Shown here in pieces: positions 48,035 to 61,700 of a stretch of DNA of 64,000 nucleotides. The stretch covers positions 143,703 to 207,702 of the forward strand of contig QNGE01000934.1 of NCBI GenBank assembly GCA_008508345.1, in the 5' to 3' direction. This stretch comes from Paragonimus westermani (taxonomy: Eukaryota > Platyhelminthes > Trematoda > Plagiorchiida > Troglotrematidae). The notes beneath the pieces are model-generated. The model worked only from the letters and a program-made list of their open reading frames with translations. It did not search any database and was not told where the DNA came from. The number at the start of each line of letters is the position of its first letter. Positions within the stretch are counted from its first letter, which is position 1. The position numbers were made by a program, and so were the translations under genes.

Positions 48035-49412
48035 AAACTGCGTGAGTCAACAGTTTATGCACACACAAAGCCGGACGGTGAGTATTGATCAACATCGCCT
48101 CGGAGAAAGCAAGCAACTTGGGGTTCTTATTACGTAACAGAACTTGAAACGAGTTGGCCGGGTCAACAACGTGACCTGTTTCCATGATGTGCTTTGTGAT
48201 GGATGAGGTCGGATTTCGTCTCAATTGTTCTGTTGCCAATGTCCGTTGCGTCATGGCGCGTATCAACCACCTAGGCATATGTTCAGCCATTCTTTGTCGT
48301 AGGCATCGATCTGTTCTGCCGATATAGATGTCACCGCAACTGCAAGTGAACTGATAGATTACATGTGAGACAGAACATTTCGGTAGGTCACGACTACGAA
48401 TAAGCTGAGTGACACTCCTAGTTGTGAGTAGCAATCGCAATTCAGCCGCAGGGAATGTGCGAGTTAGAGCAGATTGTAATTTTTGACTTACATCGGTTGT
48501 GATATGATCGCCTTTGAAGGGTAGGTTCAAAAAGACCTGCTTCTTGGGAACCGTACTCACGACAGACTTTGTCAGTCTCTTCTGGCTGTGAACATCGATG
48601 AATTTCTCCGGGTAACCGTTTGCAAGCAGTACCTTTCTTAATTTCGCCTCTTCTCCTTGTAAACAATCATCGGTGCATATCTCCCGGGCTCTATGAAACA
48701 GGGTTCGTACCAGGCCTCTTTTGTAAGTAATGGGCGCAAAAGAAGAGAATTGCAAATACTGACCGCTCCAAGTGGCTTTGCGGTGCACTGAGCGTTGTAA
48801 TGAGCCATCCTGCCGTCTGGTGATTAAAATGTCTAGAAAAGATAAACTGTTGTTTGTTTCCTCCTCATGAGAAACAGAAAGATTAGGATGAACGGAATTG
48901 AAGTGGTTTAGGAGTAAATCAAAATGAATATTAGTAGTAAAAATCAAAATATCATCTACATATCGCTTATAGAGGCTGGCACCATCTATAGCATCAGGTA
49001 GTTTTAATTCAATCATTTCTAAAAATATATCTGCAAGTGTAGGTCCCAATGGGTTACCCATTGCCACACCATCAACTTGCTTATAGGAAAATCCGCCGAA
49101 ATCAAAACGGACATTCTCTGTACATAAAAGTATAAGTTCCTTAAGGTAATCAACTGGGAGACAAAAAGGCAAATTTTGATGGGAAATAAAATCGCATATA
49201 AAGTCAACTGTTTCACGGAGGGTGACGTTTGTAAATAAAGAGTCCACGTCGATAGAATACATCTTGTGTGAACTCACCGATACGTTCTTTAAAGTTTGTA
49301 CCAGATCGAAGGAATCTTTTACACAGTGAGGAGTAAACATCTGACGGATCGGGTGGAGGATGTCTACAAGCCATCTGGCAAGCTTGTGGTATGGTGAGTT
49401 GTCCATGCACAA
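48018..49412 (-). CDS. PLE reverse transcriptase plus GIY-YIG endonuclease (5' incomplete)
   Basis: 464 codons. It copies element RNA into DNA and cuts the target. Visible reverse transcriptase motifs: SPYHKLARWLVD (6-17); motif A YSIDVDSLFTNV (52-63); motif B QVDGVAMGNPLGPTLAD (112-128); catalytic YVDD (151-154); SLSFLDILI (189-197) and TWSGQYL (214-220). The C-terminal GIY-YIG domain begins SVSHVIYQFTCSCG and has YIG at 363-365, RTDR (366-369), EHMPRW (377-382) and the metal-binding glutamate in SEAML (437-441). A CxC pair in the first strand is typical of PLE nucleases. The real protein starts upstream: the frame shifts near 49440. The last dozen residues come from the inverted flank. All catalytic residues look intact, but the frameshift makes this copy non-autonomous. 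Confidence 0.93.
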   Translation of the reverse strand: MCMDNSPYHKLARWLVDILHPIRQMFTPHCVKDSFDLVQTLKNVSVSSHKMYSIDVDSLFTNVTLRETVDFICDFISHQNLPFCLPVDYLKELILLCTENVRFDFGGFSYKQVDGVAMGNPLGPTLADIFLEMIELKLPDAIDGASLYKRYVDDILIFTTNIHFDLLLNHFNSVHPNLSVSHEEETNNSLSFLDILITRRQDGSLQRSVHRKATWSGQYLQFSSFAPITYKRGLVRTLFHRAREICTDDCLQGEEAKLRKVLLANGYPEKFIDVHSQKRLTKSVVSTVPKKQVFLNLPFKGDHITTDVSQKLQSALTRTFPAAELRLLLTTRSVTQLIRSRDLPKCSVSHVIYQFTCSCGDIYIGRTDRCLRQRMAEHMPRWLIRAMTQRTLATEQLRRNPTSSITKHIMETGHVVDPANSFQVLLRNKNPKLLAFSEAMLINTHRPALCVHKLLTHAVCLPWN

Positions 49413-49436
49413 GATTGGCCTTAACGGTACACCACC

Positions 49437-49772
49437 TTTGTGTTTTTGGAGTAACTCTTAACTGTGGTGTGCGAGTTCCGGTTGGCTTCATCTGTCTGTA
49501 TTGCACTTCCGAGATATACCCATGTAGTAGCAGGATTTGGAGCTTTCTTGATATTTGTTTCTCTACCAAAATGTTGTTATCAGCAGTACTGTCCGTGTGA
49601 AATTTTCTTTCGTCTGCCCTGGAAATGACGACAGTCTTTGTTTCATGTAAACCCAATGGTTGAATGTTTTTGATTGCGTTGCTAACCTCATGTCTTATAT
49701 ATTCTAATGTTTTACGTTCGTGACTGAAGATATTTATTTGTCTAGATACGCGGTCAACATCTCACCCTCAGT
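49437..49772 (-). pseudogene. N-terminal part of the PLE protein, frameshifted off
   Basis: Read on the minus strand this gives SHERKTLEYIRHEVSNAIKN, IQPLGLHETKTVVISRAD, then a region ending RTPQLRVTPKTQ. The PKT motif is the conserved segment that normally runs on into a lysine-rich turn and then PLRPI; here the latter is found two bases out of frame, starting the main frame. A two-base loss in the short AC repeat at about 49437-49447 explains this. The start of the original protein is not present. Confidence 0.75.
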
Positions 49773-49789
49773 TGTACATCAGAAAATGA

Positions 49790-52700
49790 CTAACTAATTA
49801 TTCAGCTCACTAACACTAGCATGAAAATAAACACATTGATTCAACTTTCCGTCTGGAGAAGAGGTACGCGGACTATAGGGGACCATTCGTTTGCCTGGTT
49901 AATCATGCAAACAGGTAAAAAGTTGTCGTTTGACGTACTGCGGTAGAAGAGAGACCTTTACAAACAAACATTTAGACGTTGAATTGTTGCCATTCCGGAG
50001 AGATTTGTAAGACATCCGAAAACGATTGCAACAAGTATTACCAGTATCTAGTGCTTATCCAACAGGGCAATGTACACAGATTCCTGTGAATACACAGTCA
50101 GTTATGAAACAAAAAATAGGTAATAAAAATTGGGAACACCAGAATTTCAAGCAGACTGGCCGATATACTGAAGGTGGTGAATGAACATTAGCCTTGAAAA
50201 TCTGACATCCTCTCGTCAGAATTGTGAACGGGGATAAAATTAAAGTCACCGGATAAAAATATATGGCAAGCTATGTCTAACAAAAAGTTAAATAGATGAC
50301 ATTGTTTCGATGAGTGCTTGCAAAATCGAGGCTCATGCACTGGAAACGGGACAACACCAATTTTCCTGCACATGAATATCAATTGTTCAGTGAGCAAAAA
50401 TCAACGACTACATAGAGTGGGAGCACATGTCGAAGAATTATTGACTTAGAATGCGGTGATGACAGAAGCTTAAGATAGTAACTTCGTGCAACAACCCATA
50501 GACTAAGGGTTGGAGTGACTGATAGCATCGCAAGAATCGGTCTAACACTTTCCAATTTTTCTGTTTCATGCAGACTACATTCGGTAGTTATCCACTATAC
50601 TGATCCGTAGTACAGTAGCCCTGTCGTTACGGATCGTTATCACGTCGATCCTGATGAACGAGCCTGTCAACAGTATTCAGAAGGAAAGTAAAATATTCAG
50701 TCATTCCATCACCCTTCACAGGCCCCAAATGTTTGGCCGACAGCTCACTCAAACGTGAAACATTTTTTTCTATGCGATTTACAGTGCAAAATAGGTCTTC
50801 ATTAGTGGCCGGGTCGAACATGAATCCTTCAAGAAGCAGAATGGTGTGAGATGGTCTCCTATCGGTGACGAACAACCACTCATTGGAGTTTTTCTGGACA
50901 CTTCGGTCTGTTTCGGTAAATGCTGCAAAAGATGTGGCGTTTTCTTATTTGTGATAAGGTGTTTGAATAGCTCCATATTTGGCCTACTATGCCTACATTC
51001 TATTTGTCTAGGCACTTGCTGAAACAAGAGCACTTGAATGAGTGACCATTCGACAGATGTACGGAACCGATTAGAAAGTATGCATTTTCAAAAGTTATGT
51101 TGTTTGATCTATGGTTATAATGCCTGCTAGGAGGTTGTGGGCGACTGATACTATTCCGTCACCGATTATGGGGTCCTGCCGACAGACTCAAATTGGATTG
51201 CAGAGGTTTGGAACAAAGCAGCAAACCAATCAGAATGTTGTGGTTTTTCACAACCACAATGAATACTACATTTGCTTGAGTAGTGATAGTTGTGCTGGCA
51301 GTAAAATTCAGTCTTTTTGGCAGTTCAGTGTAACCTGAGAATTGTGACTGAAGTCGGTGATGTGATCCACTTTGCGTGGGACACGAATGAGTTAGGTAAT
51401 CGACGAGTCTGAGGAAGGAAGCTGACTCCTACTGAGGCCAGTTATATTCAACAATCCTCGTGCATCTAAGTTTATTTCATTTGTTTCAGATGAGATTCGC
51501 ATGCTTTCGGTGTTGGCTAAAGCTAGTGTTGATGAGAAAGTTACATTGAGATTGAGTGTAGATGAAGTGTGTACGAGGTTGGACGTCTACCTCTGTTCCA
51601 TCTCAACTTTGCGCCGGTACACCAGCGTTAGACTTGTATATCTGGCCATATTTAATATGAAAGTACTCCGCTCACCATGGTAGAATTAACATCTATCTGG
51701 CCGATCGTACCCGGCATACTGAAATTAGATAGGATGTTTGACCCTACCTGGAGTTGCTGAATATTTGACCAGTCAACAATTGGACAAATGATGTTCAGCT
51801 AGCACAACAAGGAGGTGGTCATTGCGGTACTATTTAATTTCGATCAAACTGACGGCGTTTATAAAACTAGATTTTGAGCCCAAATCAGTGCAACTAAAAT
51901 GAGTCAGCGTTTCCGATCGCGGGCAATCAAAACTCTGCTGACCGATAGGAGGATTTTTCAGCCATGATTTCCTCATGGAACCAGGATCTGTTACAGAATA
52001 AGTTGAAGGTAAACGTAGTCTGGGAGCACAAAGTGAACATTTGCTGAGCTGGTAGCAACCAAAAAGTGGCCAGCGTGAGTCCGTTTTCGGTATGGTTCAG
52101 AACTTCAATTGGTTGCACTTTCCATTATAAACAGCTAAAGAGCCGTTACAACAATTACTTCATAGCAGATAACATCATGTGAGTATATAATCTTTTGTGA
52201 ATTTACTGCAGTAACTAACTGCTCTATATGTTACATATATTAACAGAACTGAAAAATCATTTTTTCATAACATGTTGCCCTCTGGTGCGCGAAACAAAGG
52301 TGTTGTCTTGCCTGAGGGAGTGTGTTGTGTAGTCGAAAATTTTATTAGCAAGAAGCTCTCACAGTCGTTTTGGATCACGAATAGGAATTTGTAACAAACG
52401 CAAACTGCCGCAACAAAGCATTTATTTAAATCAGTCTAAATATGTTTAAAGCTAAGGGGTGATAACGATATACGTATTGTTTATTACTGATGATTGACCA
52501 GATGGGACAAATATAGATTATGAGTGACAGCATTAAGAAGCGTGATTTACAAACATTCTACGGGCTCACAATGTTTCACTGCAATCAACTAGAGACAGCA
52601 CGTCAACAAGTTTAGCCCCAAAACCGTTTTTGGTACTTCTGCCGTTGACCGGCTAGAGGTTTGCACACAAGTAGCACCAAATATCCACGGTCAACTATTC

Positions 52701-55700
52701 AATGTTAAAGACGGCCCACTTCTTTGCACGAAAAAATAAGGCGGCGTTTAGTGTTTTATTTAACATGCTTACGTGTCAGTCTCAATCAGCCCTGCAGTAT
52801 ACTCCCACTGTGTGCGTCCAGTATGAATATCCTATTTCGAAGCTTATTATTGGACTTATGGCGTCCAGATTGTCACACTGTTTCTCAGGTCCTTGACACA
52901 ACTTTTGTATCTAAGTCAACAAACAGAAATCAGCTACATATTCTGGACTTTTATCCTCTCTCTACTGCAAATGTTTCTTCAAGAAAGAATGACCAATCCA
53001 TACAGAGGTTCGTTAACATAAATTTCTTGTTGTCGCCCCATAAGGGTTAGCCTAATTACCAAGTGCAATACTTATCAAATGAACTGGTCGATACCTACAC
53101 AATGTCAGCTTTCTTATAGAAACCTGAAAATGCACACTGGTAGATATTTCATCAGACAGACAGGCATCAAATTTGTGACACTAGAGGAAAGACCGGATAC
53201 ATCTGAGTTTCGAGAAGTATACAAAACATTATTGTGCAAAATATTTGAACATCGAAATATTCTAAGAAACTGGCAGTATCAAAACTGTTTTTCAGGAGGA
53301 AATGACCAATGTCAAGCGACTGAACAGAATTTGAGACCAGCTATTGTCCGCGTATTCTTTAACGTAAAACCATCAGCCTTATGTGAAGGCCGCTACATCA
53401 ATAATTACATCAACAACGTAGACGGTTGCAGGAGGTACACTAGAAACATGTATAGAGAACTTACTATAGTGAAAGTACTGGGAGTTAGTCCGGAAATGTG
53501 TGGTGTTGTATACCACAATGAACCTAATTTTTTATATATAACAAGAATGTTCATGGGGAGCCGAAACGGGATGCAATAGCTCGTTTTTGATGTGATATTT
53601 CCATGTCATCTTTAACAAAATGTACACGTAAAAGGCAAATGGGAGCGCAGTGGGTAGCCCGCACTAGCGTGCAAATGTAAATTTCAAGAGGTTATGGTGA
53701 ATGACGACATGATATCGTAACATCTGTCACCGCATCAGCAAACCATGAACCACATTCGGTCTTCGCGACGGGATTTACTCATCTCTGCGGACAATGTTTT
53801 GCAATATTTCATACCCTTTTTGTAGAGACAAGTGACTGAATCAGTCAACTGAAGGCGAAATTAAGGCTGACTACAGTTCGAACATTCCACTTCCCTATTT
53901 CCCTTATCCACAAAGTGCCAGCTATGCTAACGGCTACACGCGATATTTATGAACAGGCATTCAAAATTGTAGGAATTGTGAATAATAAAAACAGAGCGGA
54001 TCAAATAAATGAGATGATCATACCCCACGGGAGAGAGCCGCACGTACCTGTCATGAGACACATTCGGCAGTCACGTGTTTCACGTTTCCTCTCGCTTTCT
54101 GTAGTTTTGTAACGAGTGGTCAAGAGGGGTGGAAAGTTTGCATTAGCCGCCTTTGCATAAAGGCTATCACACAGCGGATAAAAGGCCCAGTTGTGGCAAC
54201 AGGTCCCACGCTAAATGTCAAATGAAGATAGCTTGTTCTCCAACTTGTCGTTTAATACCTGCTCAATATTTACATTACAGTCGATAGAAAAATATGCCTA
54301 CGTTTTTGTATTAATTTCGTGTTTATCACAATCTGTTGTTCAGAGAATCACTCTTGAGAACATTTAGGCCAGTGCAGAAGCGTATACGTGGATACCTTCC
54401 GAACCAGCTTTGCTGCGGCCCGAGAAGCACCATATCAGCACATTTCGAAGTCACACGATTATCTCTAACTAGCAAATAAAGCCTGGTACGTCCCAAGGAG
54501 TGGCCATTGACTCATTTGATTTCCTTCAGTTGCTACATGCATAAGCTCCAGCTTACTGTTAGCATGAAAGAACAATACACTTACAGTTGTATTGCGTGAA
54601 GAGCAGTGCCAGGATAATGTCAAATATTCAGTAACTCCGTGACTGAATCACGGATGAAATGCTGGGAGCTCATTTTTCCACCACCAAATCAATTTATATT
54701 GGTTGACATAAGAACAACGAAAGGTAATCACAGAAGTCGATGTAGCATCTTCCCCTGAGATAGTAGTATTGATAGTAATATTTATCAGGAGGATCGAAAA
54801 TGTGTTGTTTCCAATTCCGATCACATCGGTTAATCAAGTGTCAAGTTAGACCTTAATTTAGATCTTCTAAGAAGCACTGATGAATAATGTTCCTGAAACT
54901 TTCCACGGGCTGCCATCCAATGAGACAAAGACCTGTGACCCTGGTATGTTAATTTTTTGCATGAGACCTTGACACAAAACGAGGTTCGAAGATTAGGCCT
55001 CTCTGAATAATAACATTCGGGTGGGTGAAAACTGAAGGTTTCCATGAGATACTCAGGCGCAGTGATTCAAAGATCCGCCACCAATAGTTAAGCAACTCAC
55101 AGAACAGTCCATAAACTATGTTCTTTGGCAGCATAGCCAACTACTGGATTGACAATTTCAAGAAATGATCGGAATAAGACTGTGGATGGGGTTCTGAGTG
55201 TCTTTCTTGTTTAAATAACTGGATTTCCTTTTTACCATGTATGCAAATTTTCCGTGATAATATGAAAACTCCAAATTTGATGAGAATTACGTGCTCAGGC
55301 GTTCGTTACTGTCTACTTTGGCCATTTCTGTTGCTGAATTAACAGCCTGTATTTTGAACATCTTTGCAGAATCTTCACTGGCGCTGTGGATGAAAATTAC
55401 GATACTCGTGTGACCAAAGTTTGGAGTTTCATTCATCCTGACCTCCTGTAGGCAACGAACGGTTACTCAGCGTTAGTTCGAACAAACCACAGAACTTATT
55501 TTTCTCTCCGGAAGTTCACGCAAACAATTATTCAGATTACAGGCCAATATCTTGCAATTCCCGACGCCATAAGTTTAGAGCTGTTAAGTTGCTTCCATAC
55601 ACATGTGCACAACATTTTCATGATAACAGTCGCTTATGGGATTACTGTGGGTGAACAATATGTAACAGTGAGGCAACAATTTGGTAAAGACGGGTGAAAT

Positions 55701-58700
55701 TATTTTGGATAGCAAATTATCCACCAGAAGGATGACTTTTACTCTAAGTGAGGATAACGATGCATTTGGAGATGTGGAGCGATTTTGCGGTCAATGATAT
55801 TCATGGACTATCAACATCTCTCGTCAGTGAACTTTCTGGATGAATAACCAAAACAGCTATGTAATTGCCGAAACCTAGTGGCCGATAAGTCATGCAGGAA
55901 CGAGTACGATTCAGCAATAAGACTGATTGCTGCAAGAGAATGAGATTTATGAGGTTCCCAAGACACTGCAGAAATATTCATAAGCCACCTTTCTACCTTG
56001 AATGAAAACACTTCGTATAATGGTCTGTATGTGAAATACGCTCTCGTCAGACATTAATGTCCACTTTGATGTCATGGGCTATTTCATGAGTTGATGTATT
56101 GAGAGATAAGACAATGGTAAACAAACGATCAGCACTATTTCCATACAACTAGATAACATCAAAAACCACTCGCTTGTATTAACTGTTCCGCATCCGTTCA
56201 ATGCCACCTTGTACCAGCCAAGCCAAATTTCCCAGAATGGTATCAGTTTCTCGTTTGTTCAAATCCACATGACTAAAGAATAAGCTTTGCTTTTTCTGTC
56301 ACTTCATGTCATACGACGTTATCAATGTGAACTCTGTGAACCGCGCATCGTATTCGGTCGGATGAACTATTTTCCAGCAAGGATTCTTTTATAGGACCTA
56401 AAAAATTGAAATACAAATGAATCATCACACAGTGGAAGAACTTGCGGATCTTTCAAGCCTGTTAGTTTCAAATATATAGATATTTCATTTACGCTGGATG
56501 TTTGATAGCTTATCAACACGAAGAAAAAAATGGGCTGAAAGTTTGCAGGTTGTAGTTGTTCTTGTACCACTCCGAACAATGAACGATTCTAATGTTCAGC
56601 GTCAACTTATTCTCTCATCCCGGATTGTTAAGTTGCATCATACTCGATGGCCGATGTTTTCATAGATTACCTTGTTTAGTACGTGAACCTCATAAGAACA
56701 TTGATAAATTATTTATTCAGATAATGTCACAGAAATCTCTGTTGACAGCAACGGATTCATACGATTCTGTGAAATCTCGAGTTATTCTAAAAGTTATACA
56801 CAGTAAAAGAACAATTATTTATTCTTCGTTCTCTAAGCTGATGTGATTAACAGATCGTTTACTGCTAATTAGTAGCCGTTTTCTAGAAGCAATTATTCAG
56901 TGTCTTACGCCGAACACACATGTAGCAGTTAACTTTTTCACGATAAACGCAGCGGTTTTGTGTTCCCCGTAGTTTACCGAATGCGTCTACATAAAGCCTA
57001 CAAACAAGGTTTCGCAACCACAAGTTTATCGAATAGTTGCAGCGTTTTATCTTTATCCACATACATGAAATAAACTGTTCATTGGTGTCATATGAGAGGT
57101 ATTTTGGTAGTAAAGACAATTCTGCATTGTGACTTTATTGCTTTCAGTATTCACGATTCATAAGTCATGTTCTCATGTTTCCTGGTATAGTCCCCATACG
57201 TTTTTGCACAAAATGAAATTTGTGAACGTCTAATGTTCAACCCTTATTCCAACCTCTTGAATTAACGAGCTTCACGTGTGGTTTGCATTGGGAATCAAGT
57301 GAACGTGAGAATCAATACTGAAATTTATGTGCATCAAGGTCATTCACGCGCTGAAGCCTAAACGACACTCAAACTCTTAAATAATTCCAGTTCTGATGGA
57401 AGTGCATTAAGGAAGAAAGATTAACAAGGTTTAAAAAATACCAAAAACACAATACTTCGCCTTTCGGCAAAGTAAAGGATATACGCAGACGTTGTTGCTA
57501 ACTTACACCTCATGTAGAGGTTTTGGCGGTTCGGTCTCATCGCATCCTCTTGTGTTTGTGAATAAATGCTTAAATTTTTATGGCTGTGTAACACTCAATC
57601 TCCAGCTAGAGACACCGATGTATTAATGTCCATAATGGGGATTTCTGACCATAAACTAATCATCCTATCAGTCGTCGACTAACGCTAAACAGCTGACTGA
57701 ATTTATTGGTTTTAAAAAACAATCGATAAACTGTGAACAATGCAACTGAATTTTTCCTCTTTTTTCTTAGTAGAAAAGTAAACAACAATTCGAGTGAGTG
57801 ACAAGTTAAATGGAACATTTCACCCATCGATAGACATAAGATAGATTTCCAGTGATCATGACCGATGATTGAAGTCGCTATATGAGTTTTGGCAGGATTG
57901 TGTGATTCAAAGTGCGTACAATTTATTTAACTTGGTATTCTCTCTCACTCTTGAAAGCTATAGCATTCATTATGTTCGTGTGTTGTGACTTCGTTTTTTC
58001 TGATGGTTACTTGCCATTACTCTCCTCGTAATTTTTAGCTTCTGGCCATCCTCATAAGCGTTACCCTTCGTTCTGCTGCTGATTCTGGAAACGACACACA
58101 AAAGAAAGTAACAATTGAATGCAAAGTTAGAGAAGAGACAGACGGAAGCTGCTAAATAATGCAGAGTTACACTTAGGCCCCAGTGAACATAAGATGGAGA
58201 ATAACCTTTCGGATCTATAATCGACATTCACTCTAACAACTTGTGACGTCCAAGGATGGTTTCAATTGACCTTGTGGACGAATAAACGAATAGGTCAAAA
58301 TTAGACATTCGTAAACTCACGGCGTTTCTTTTCGTGGTTCAGCTGGTGCAGCGCCCATCACTTGTTGCAATGACGTTTCTATCGCTGGTTCGAGCCAAAA
58401 TGGAGTCCAACTTTTCTAAATTGAATCTTTTCTTCATTGTCAAATCTGCCAAACTAATTACCAGCAATATAGACATCGATTCTGAAAGTTTGGACGTCTC
58501 ACCTATCACATTCCGCTAAAATCAAAATCACATTAATAAAGGTCAAACAAATTACTGGGATAGGACTAAAATAATGAGCTGGTTCTATTGAGGGTAGTGA
58601 AAAGATCTCTGTTTAGAAACCTTTTAAGATTTGATCATATTTTTGGAGTTTCGCCATTTAGCCCAAACCGTTTACTGAATTACTATTCCAAAAGCAGCTC

Positions 58701-61700
58701 CATACGTCAGTGATATATCATCATTGTGGACTTTTAATGTTTGCACGTCGTCAAAGTTACAGGCTAGCAGATATGCAGTCGTAAGCAATCTAGCATGAAA
58801 TGTGACAAAACAGTTTTGAGCACCCACTGCTTAGTGCACCGTGAGAGCCTATTCAGTTCATCGTTCAGAATGGTTTCTAATTCACACCCGTTGTGATTAA
58901 CTGCGATTATTGTGACATTTTGGCAGTGTGCTATGACTCAGTTACCAACCGAAGCTATCTTCTGGGTCATAAGTTTTACTGAATGAATTTTAAGCGAGTC
59001 CAGCTGCGCGCTATTCATTTTCTTGTGTCTGTAATGCGAAGTTATCTTCGTGTTTATATCTAAAGAATAGTAGTTACTATTTTAGGAATAAAAGTTTGTG
59101 CTGAGGTTGAATAGCTTATTGTGATACTCCAGTGAAATCACAATATAGAAGGACGTACATGTTACCACATGAGTTTATGTAGTTTTCTTGAAAAATGCTG
59201 GCCGAAAACAGATTAATTCCATGGATACTTCATTTCTAAAATGATGTCATTGGAAAGTGGACTTACGTATCGGTTCACATGTGAATGATGGATTTAAACT
59301 TGATTAGCTGGAAAGCGTTTAGTCAGTGCATGGTGGCCAATGAAGCGGTTTATTTGGCCATGAGAGTCAGCTAGACACGTGTGACGTTTTCGTGGACAGT
59401 CGTGTGCAGACCGTGGGAGTTCAAAAGCACTGAGGGCACATGTCGCATCACGAAAATGTATATTCCCTACCTCCATCGAGTTGCCGCTTGAAGTCCGTAT
59501 AAAGTAGCTGGCGTTATTACCCTGAATTTGTAAGAACCATCAAGAACTCGAGCAACATAATTAAATCTTTCATCATTGTGCTATCCATTATTCTGCCACA
59601 GTTTTTATGGTTGCCAATTTGTGTGAAATTTCTGCAGACGGACACAAACGTCGGCCACGACTGTATCACTGGAGTGCATTACCGATTCAATCTAAACATC
59701 CGGTTACACAGAACCCGAACATTTTTCCTGCCTTGCTCAGGGAGCGATACGACGTTGCTTGACTAACTATCACACACATCATGAAAACCTGAAAACCTGA
59801 GCGCAGGATTTAGTCGATAAGTTAGTTACGTGACTGGTTTGTTCCACAGACGAAGTGTAACTATGAATCAGTAATGAAATTGTGAGTCATTTGGCTAATG
59901 TATGCTCTGCATGAATGATCTCCGAACACTATGTGTTGAGGGTGATGAATTTTTCAACTTCACGCATACGGGAACTGTCTAAAAGCACTTGAGAGTGATT
60001 CAGCAAGTAGACGAACGAAACATATTCACTGGAATGGCTGTCCATAAGGGATATAGATAAACGGTTTCACAGTGCTACCGATCATATATAACTAATTCTT
60101 ACACTTAGCGTGTTGTATATCCTACACTCGACGTGGACTCTGTGTTTTCAAAACAGACTGCGAAATGTACCAATGAAGAAGTTTGATGAAGTCGTACGTT
60201 ACAAAACACGTAATAAAGATTTCTGATATCATGTCTCATCATTTAAGAACAATACGCAATCATAGTACTGCAGACGACTAAGTATGCTTGATCGCTTTTT
60301 GTCTAGCTTTTTTCCGTAAACCAGTCCAACATGGTAGCATCTGATAAGATCGAATCCTTAGAAGGTGTAGACTACCGAACAAACAAAAAACAGATTTGTT
60401 CACAGCTTTGAGGCAAGAGAACTGGTCAAGCTTTTACTTAATGTTATAAGACCGATTTTGCACACGGTTGATCCATAAACATTGTTTAGTTCAATCATAA
60501 CGCCATATACAATGAGCCAGGAAGGATTCTCAATATAGATGCAGTATAGCTTTATCGACAATTTTCCGCTATCGTGACCCCGCTAAAATTTGTACATAAG
60601 CTTTCCCAAGCGAAAGATTTATGAGTGTAGGTCACAGAAGTTTGGCAGTTATAACAAGTTGGGTGTCATTTATTGTCTAGCCTGGTTCCATGGTGGTAAG
60701 GTGGGACATTAAAAAAATGTGGTTATTAGTTACGGTTGTGACAACCTCATGAAAAGTTTTTGATTTTTATTCACTGAATTAGTAAGTTTGCACAGCCACA
60801 CTTTGTAAAATTATCCAATGAGATCACAATGTTCGAAACTCCTAGCGTTTTTGAAACGCAAAATGTTCAGTGATCACATACTAGCCATTGTATAGTACCA
60901 ACAGCAGAGAATTTTTGGAAAATGTGTTTATACTTATTTACAACTGCACTTCTTTGGGGTGTTTGCAGCGCAGCAAGTGGTTACCAATCAAAAGTGACCT
61001 TGTTTAGACTAACTGAGACTAAAATTCTTAGACGATGTTAATATGAATACATCCGAAATGTAAATTACCATTTCTCAACCAAACAATAACAGTTGAGCAG
61101 TTTGTTCGAGAATGCCCATTGAATTAGGAAGAACGACAAGGTAGCGGACAACACTCGTTCCTTGTGTTTGATCATCGGAACACTTAAAATACAGTAAATA
61201 TGAAAACAATGACCAGAACGATTCAGAAAATCTATCAATATAGATTATTGATGGTGTGTTTGTCATAAGTTACGCAATCACTGCTTCAAATGGGTTTGAT
61301 TGATTGTGGGCCAAAGAAGATTAAGTCTTGTCTCAAAAATATTCAGAAAATGAGTCGAAACAACCAACTTTGTCGCTCAAGTGTAGGTGAGCTTTCGTCC
61401 AACACCCGCTATCATGTCACAACTCAAAGACAAACTTCCATGGTCTACAACCAGCTGCTGCATTTACTAATTTGTCGATCCATGTCGAGAATGAAGTATT
61501 GGTCGTACTGCAAGGCGACTGTCGGAGAGAGTGCGTGAAAATCATCTTGTGTGGCTAAACATTGACGTATGTGAGACGGCTTCAAGTGCGACTGTTGCTC
61601 ATTCGGCCAAATCTGCCCACTCTGTCAGTTAGAAAGATGTTTTAAATTGTCTACCGAGTGCCAAGGAACGGCTCAAAAATGGTGAGGTTCCGAATGTCGA

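Larger units (their letters stand above)
47891..49772 (-). mobile_element. Penelope-like retroelement with inverted 5'-derived flank
   Basis: The body lies on the minus strand: a 5' segment (49772-49611), a reverse transcriptase frame interrupted by one frameshift, and a GIY-YIG endonuclease at the C-terminus. The left flank (47891-48034, plus strand) is a close inverted copy of the 5' segment: both contain TCTTCAGTCACGAACGTAAA and CAACCATTGGGTTTACATGA. PLEs are known to carry such terminal copies, sometimes in inverse orientation. The element is 5' truncated (no full N-terminal domain). The two flank copies differ at few positions, so the insertion is younger than the PLE scraps near the window start. 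Confidence 0.9.

Noticed and set aside
47852..48088. 78-codon plus-strand open frame
   Set aside because: It is the inverted copy of the PLE 5' segment and runs out into the 3' end of the element; not a gene of its own.
48442..48666. 74-codon minus-strand frame inside the PLE
   Set aside because: Out-of-frame shadow of the reverse transcriptase/endonuclease frame.
53079..53579. 166-codon plus-strand open frame
   Set aside because: The longest frame outside the PLE, yet it has no domain, signal or flanking gene structure, and about one frame of this length is expected by chance in a window of this size and composition.
54877..54906. CTGATGA followed by GAAAC, hammerhead-like
   Set aside because: The bases between do not form stem II and no GTC-type cleavage triplet is correctly placed; no SINE sequence flanks it.
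58335..58400. tRNA-like sequence (GGTTCAGCTGGTGCAGCGC, then GGTTCGAGCC)
   Set aside because: Resembles A and B boxes, but the T-stem does not pair and no acceptor stem forms; not a functional tRNA, at most a degenerate tRNA-derived repeat.
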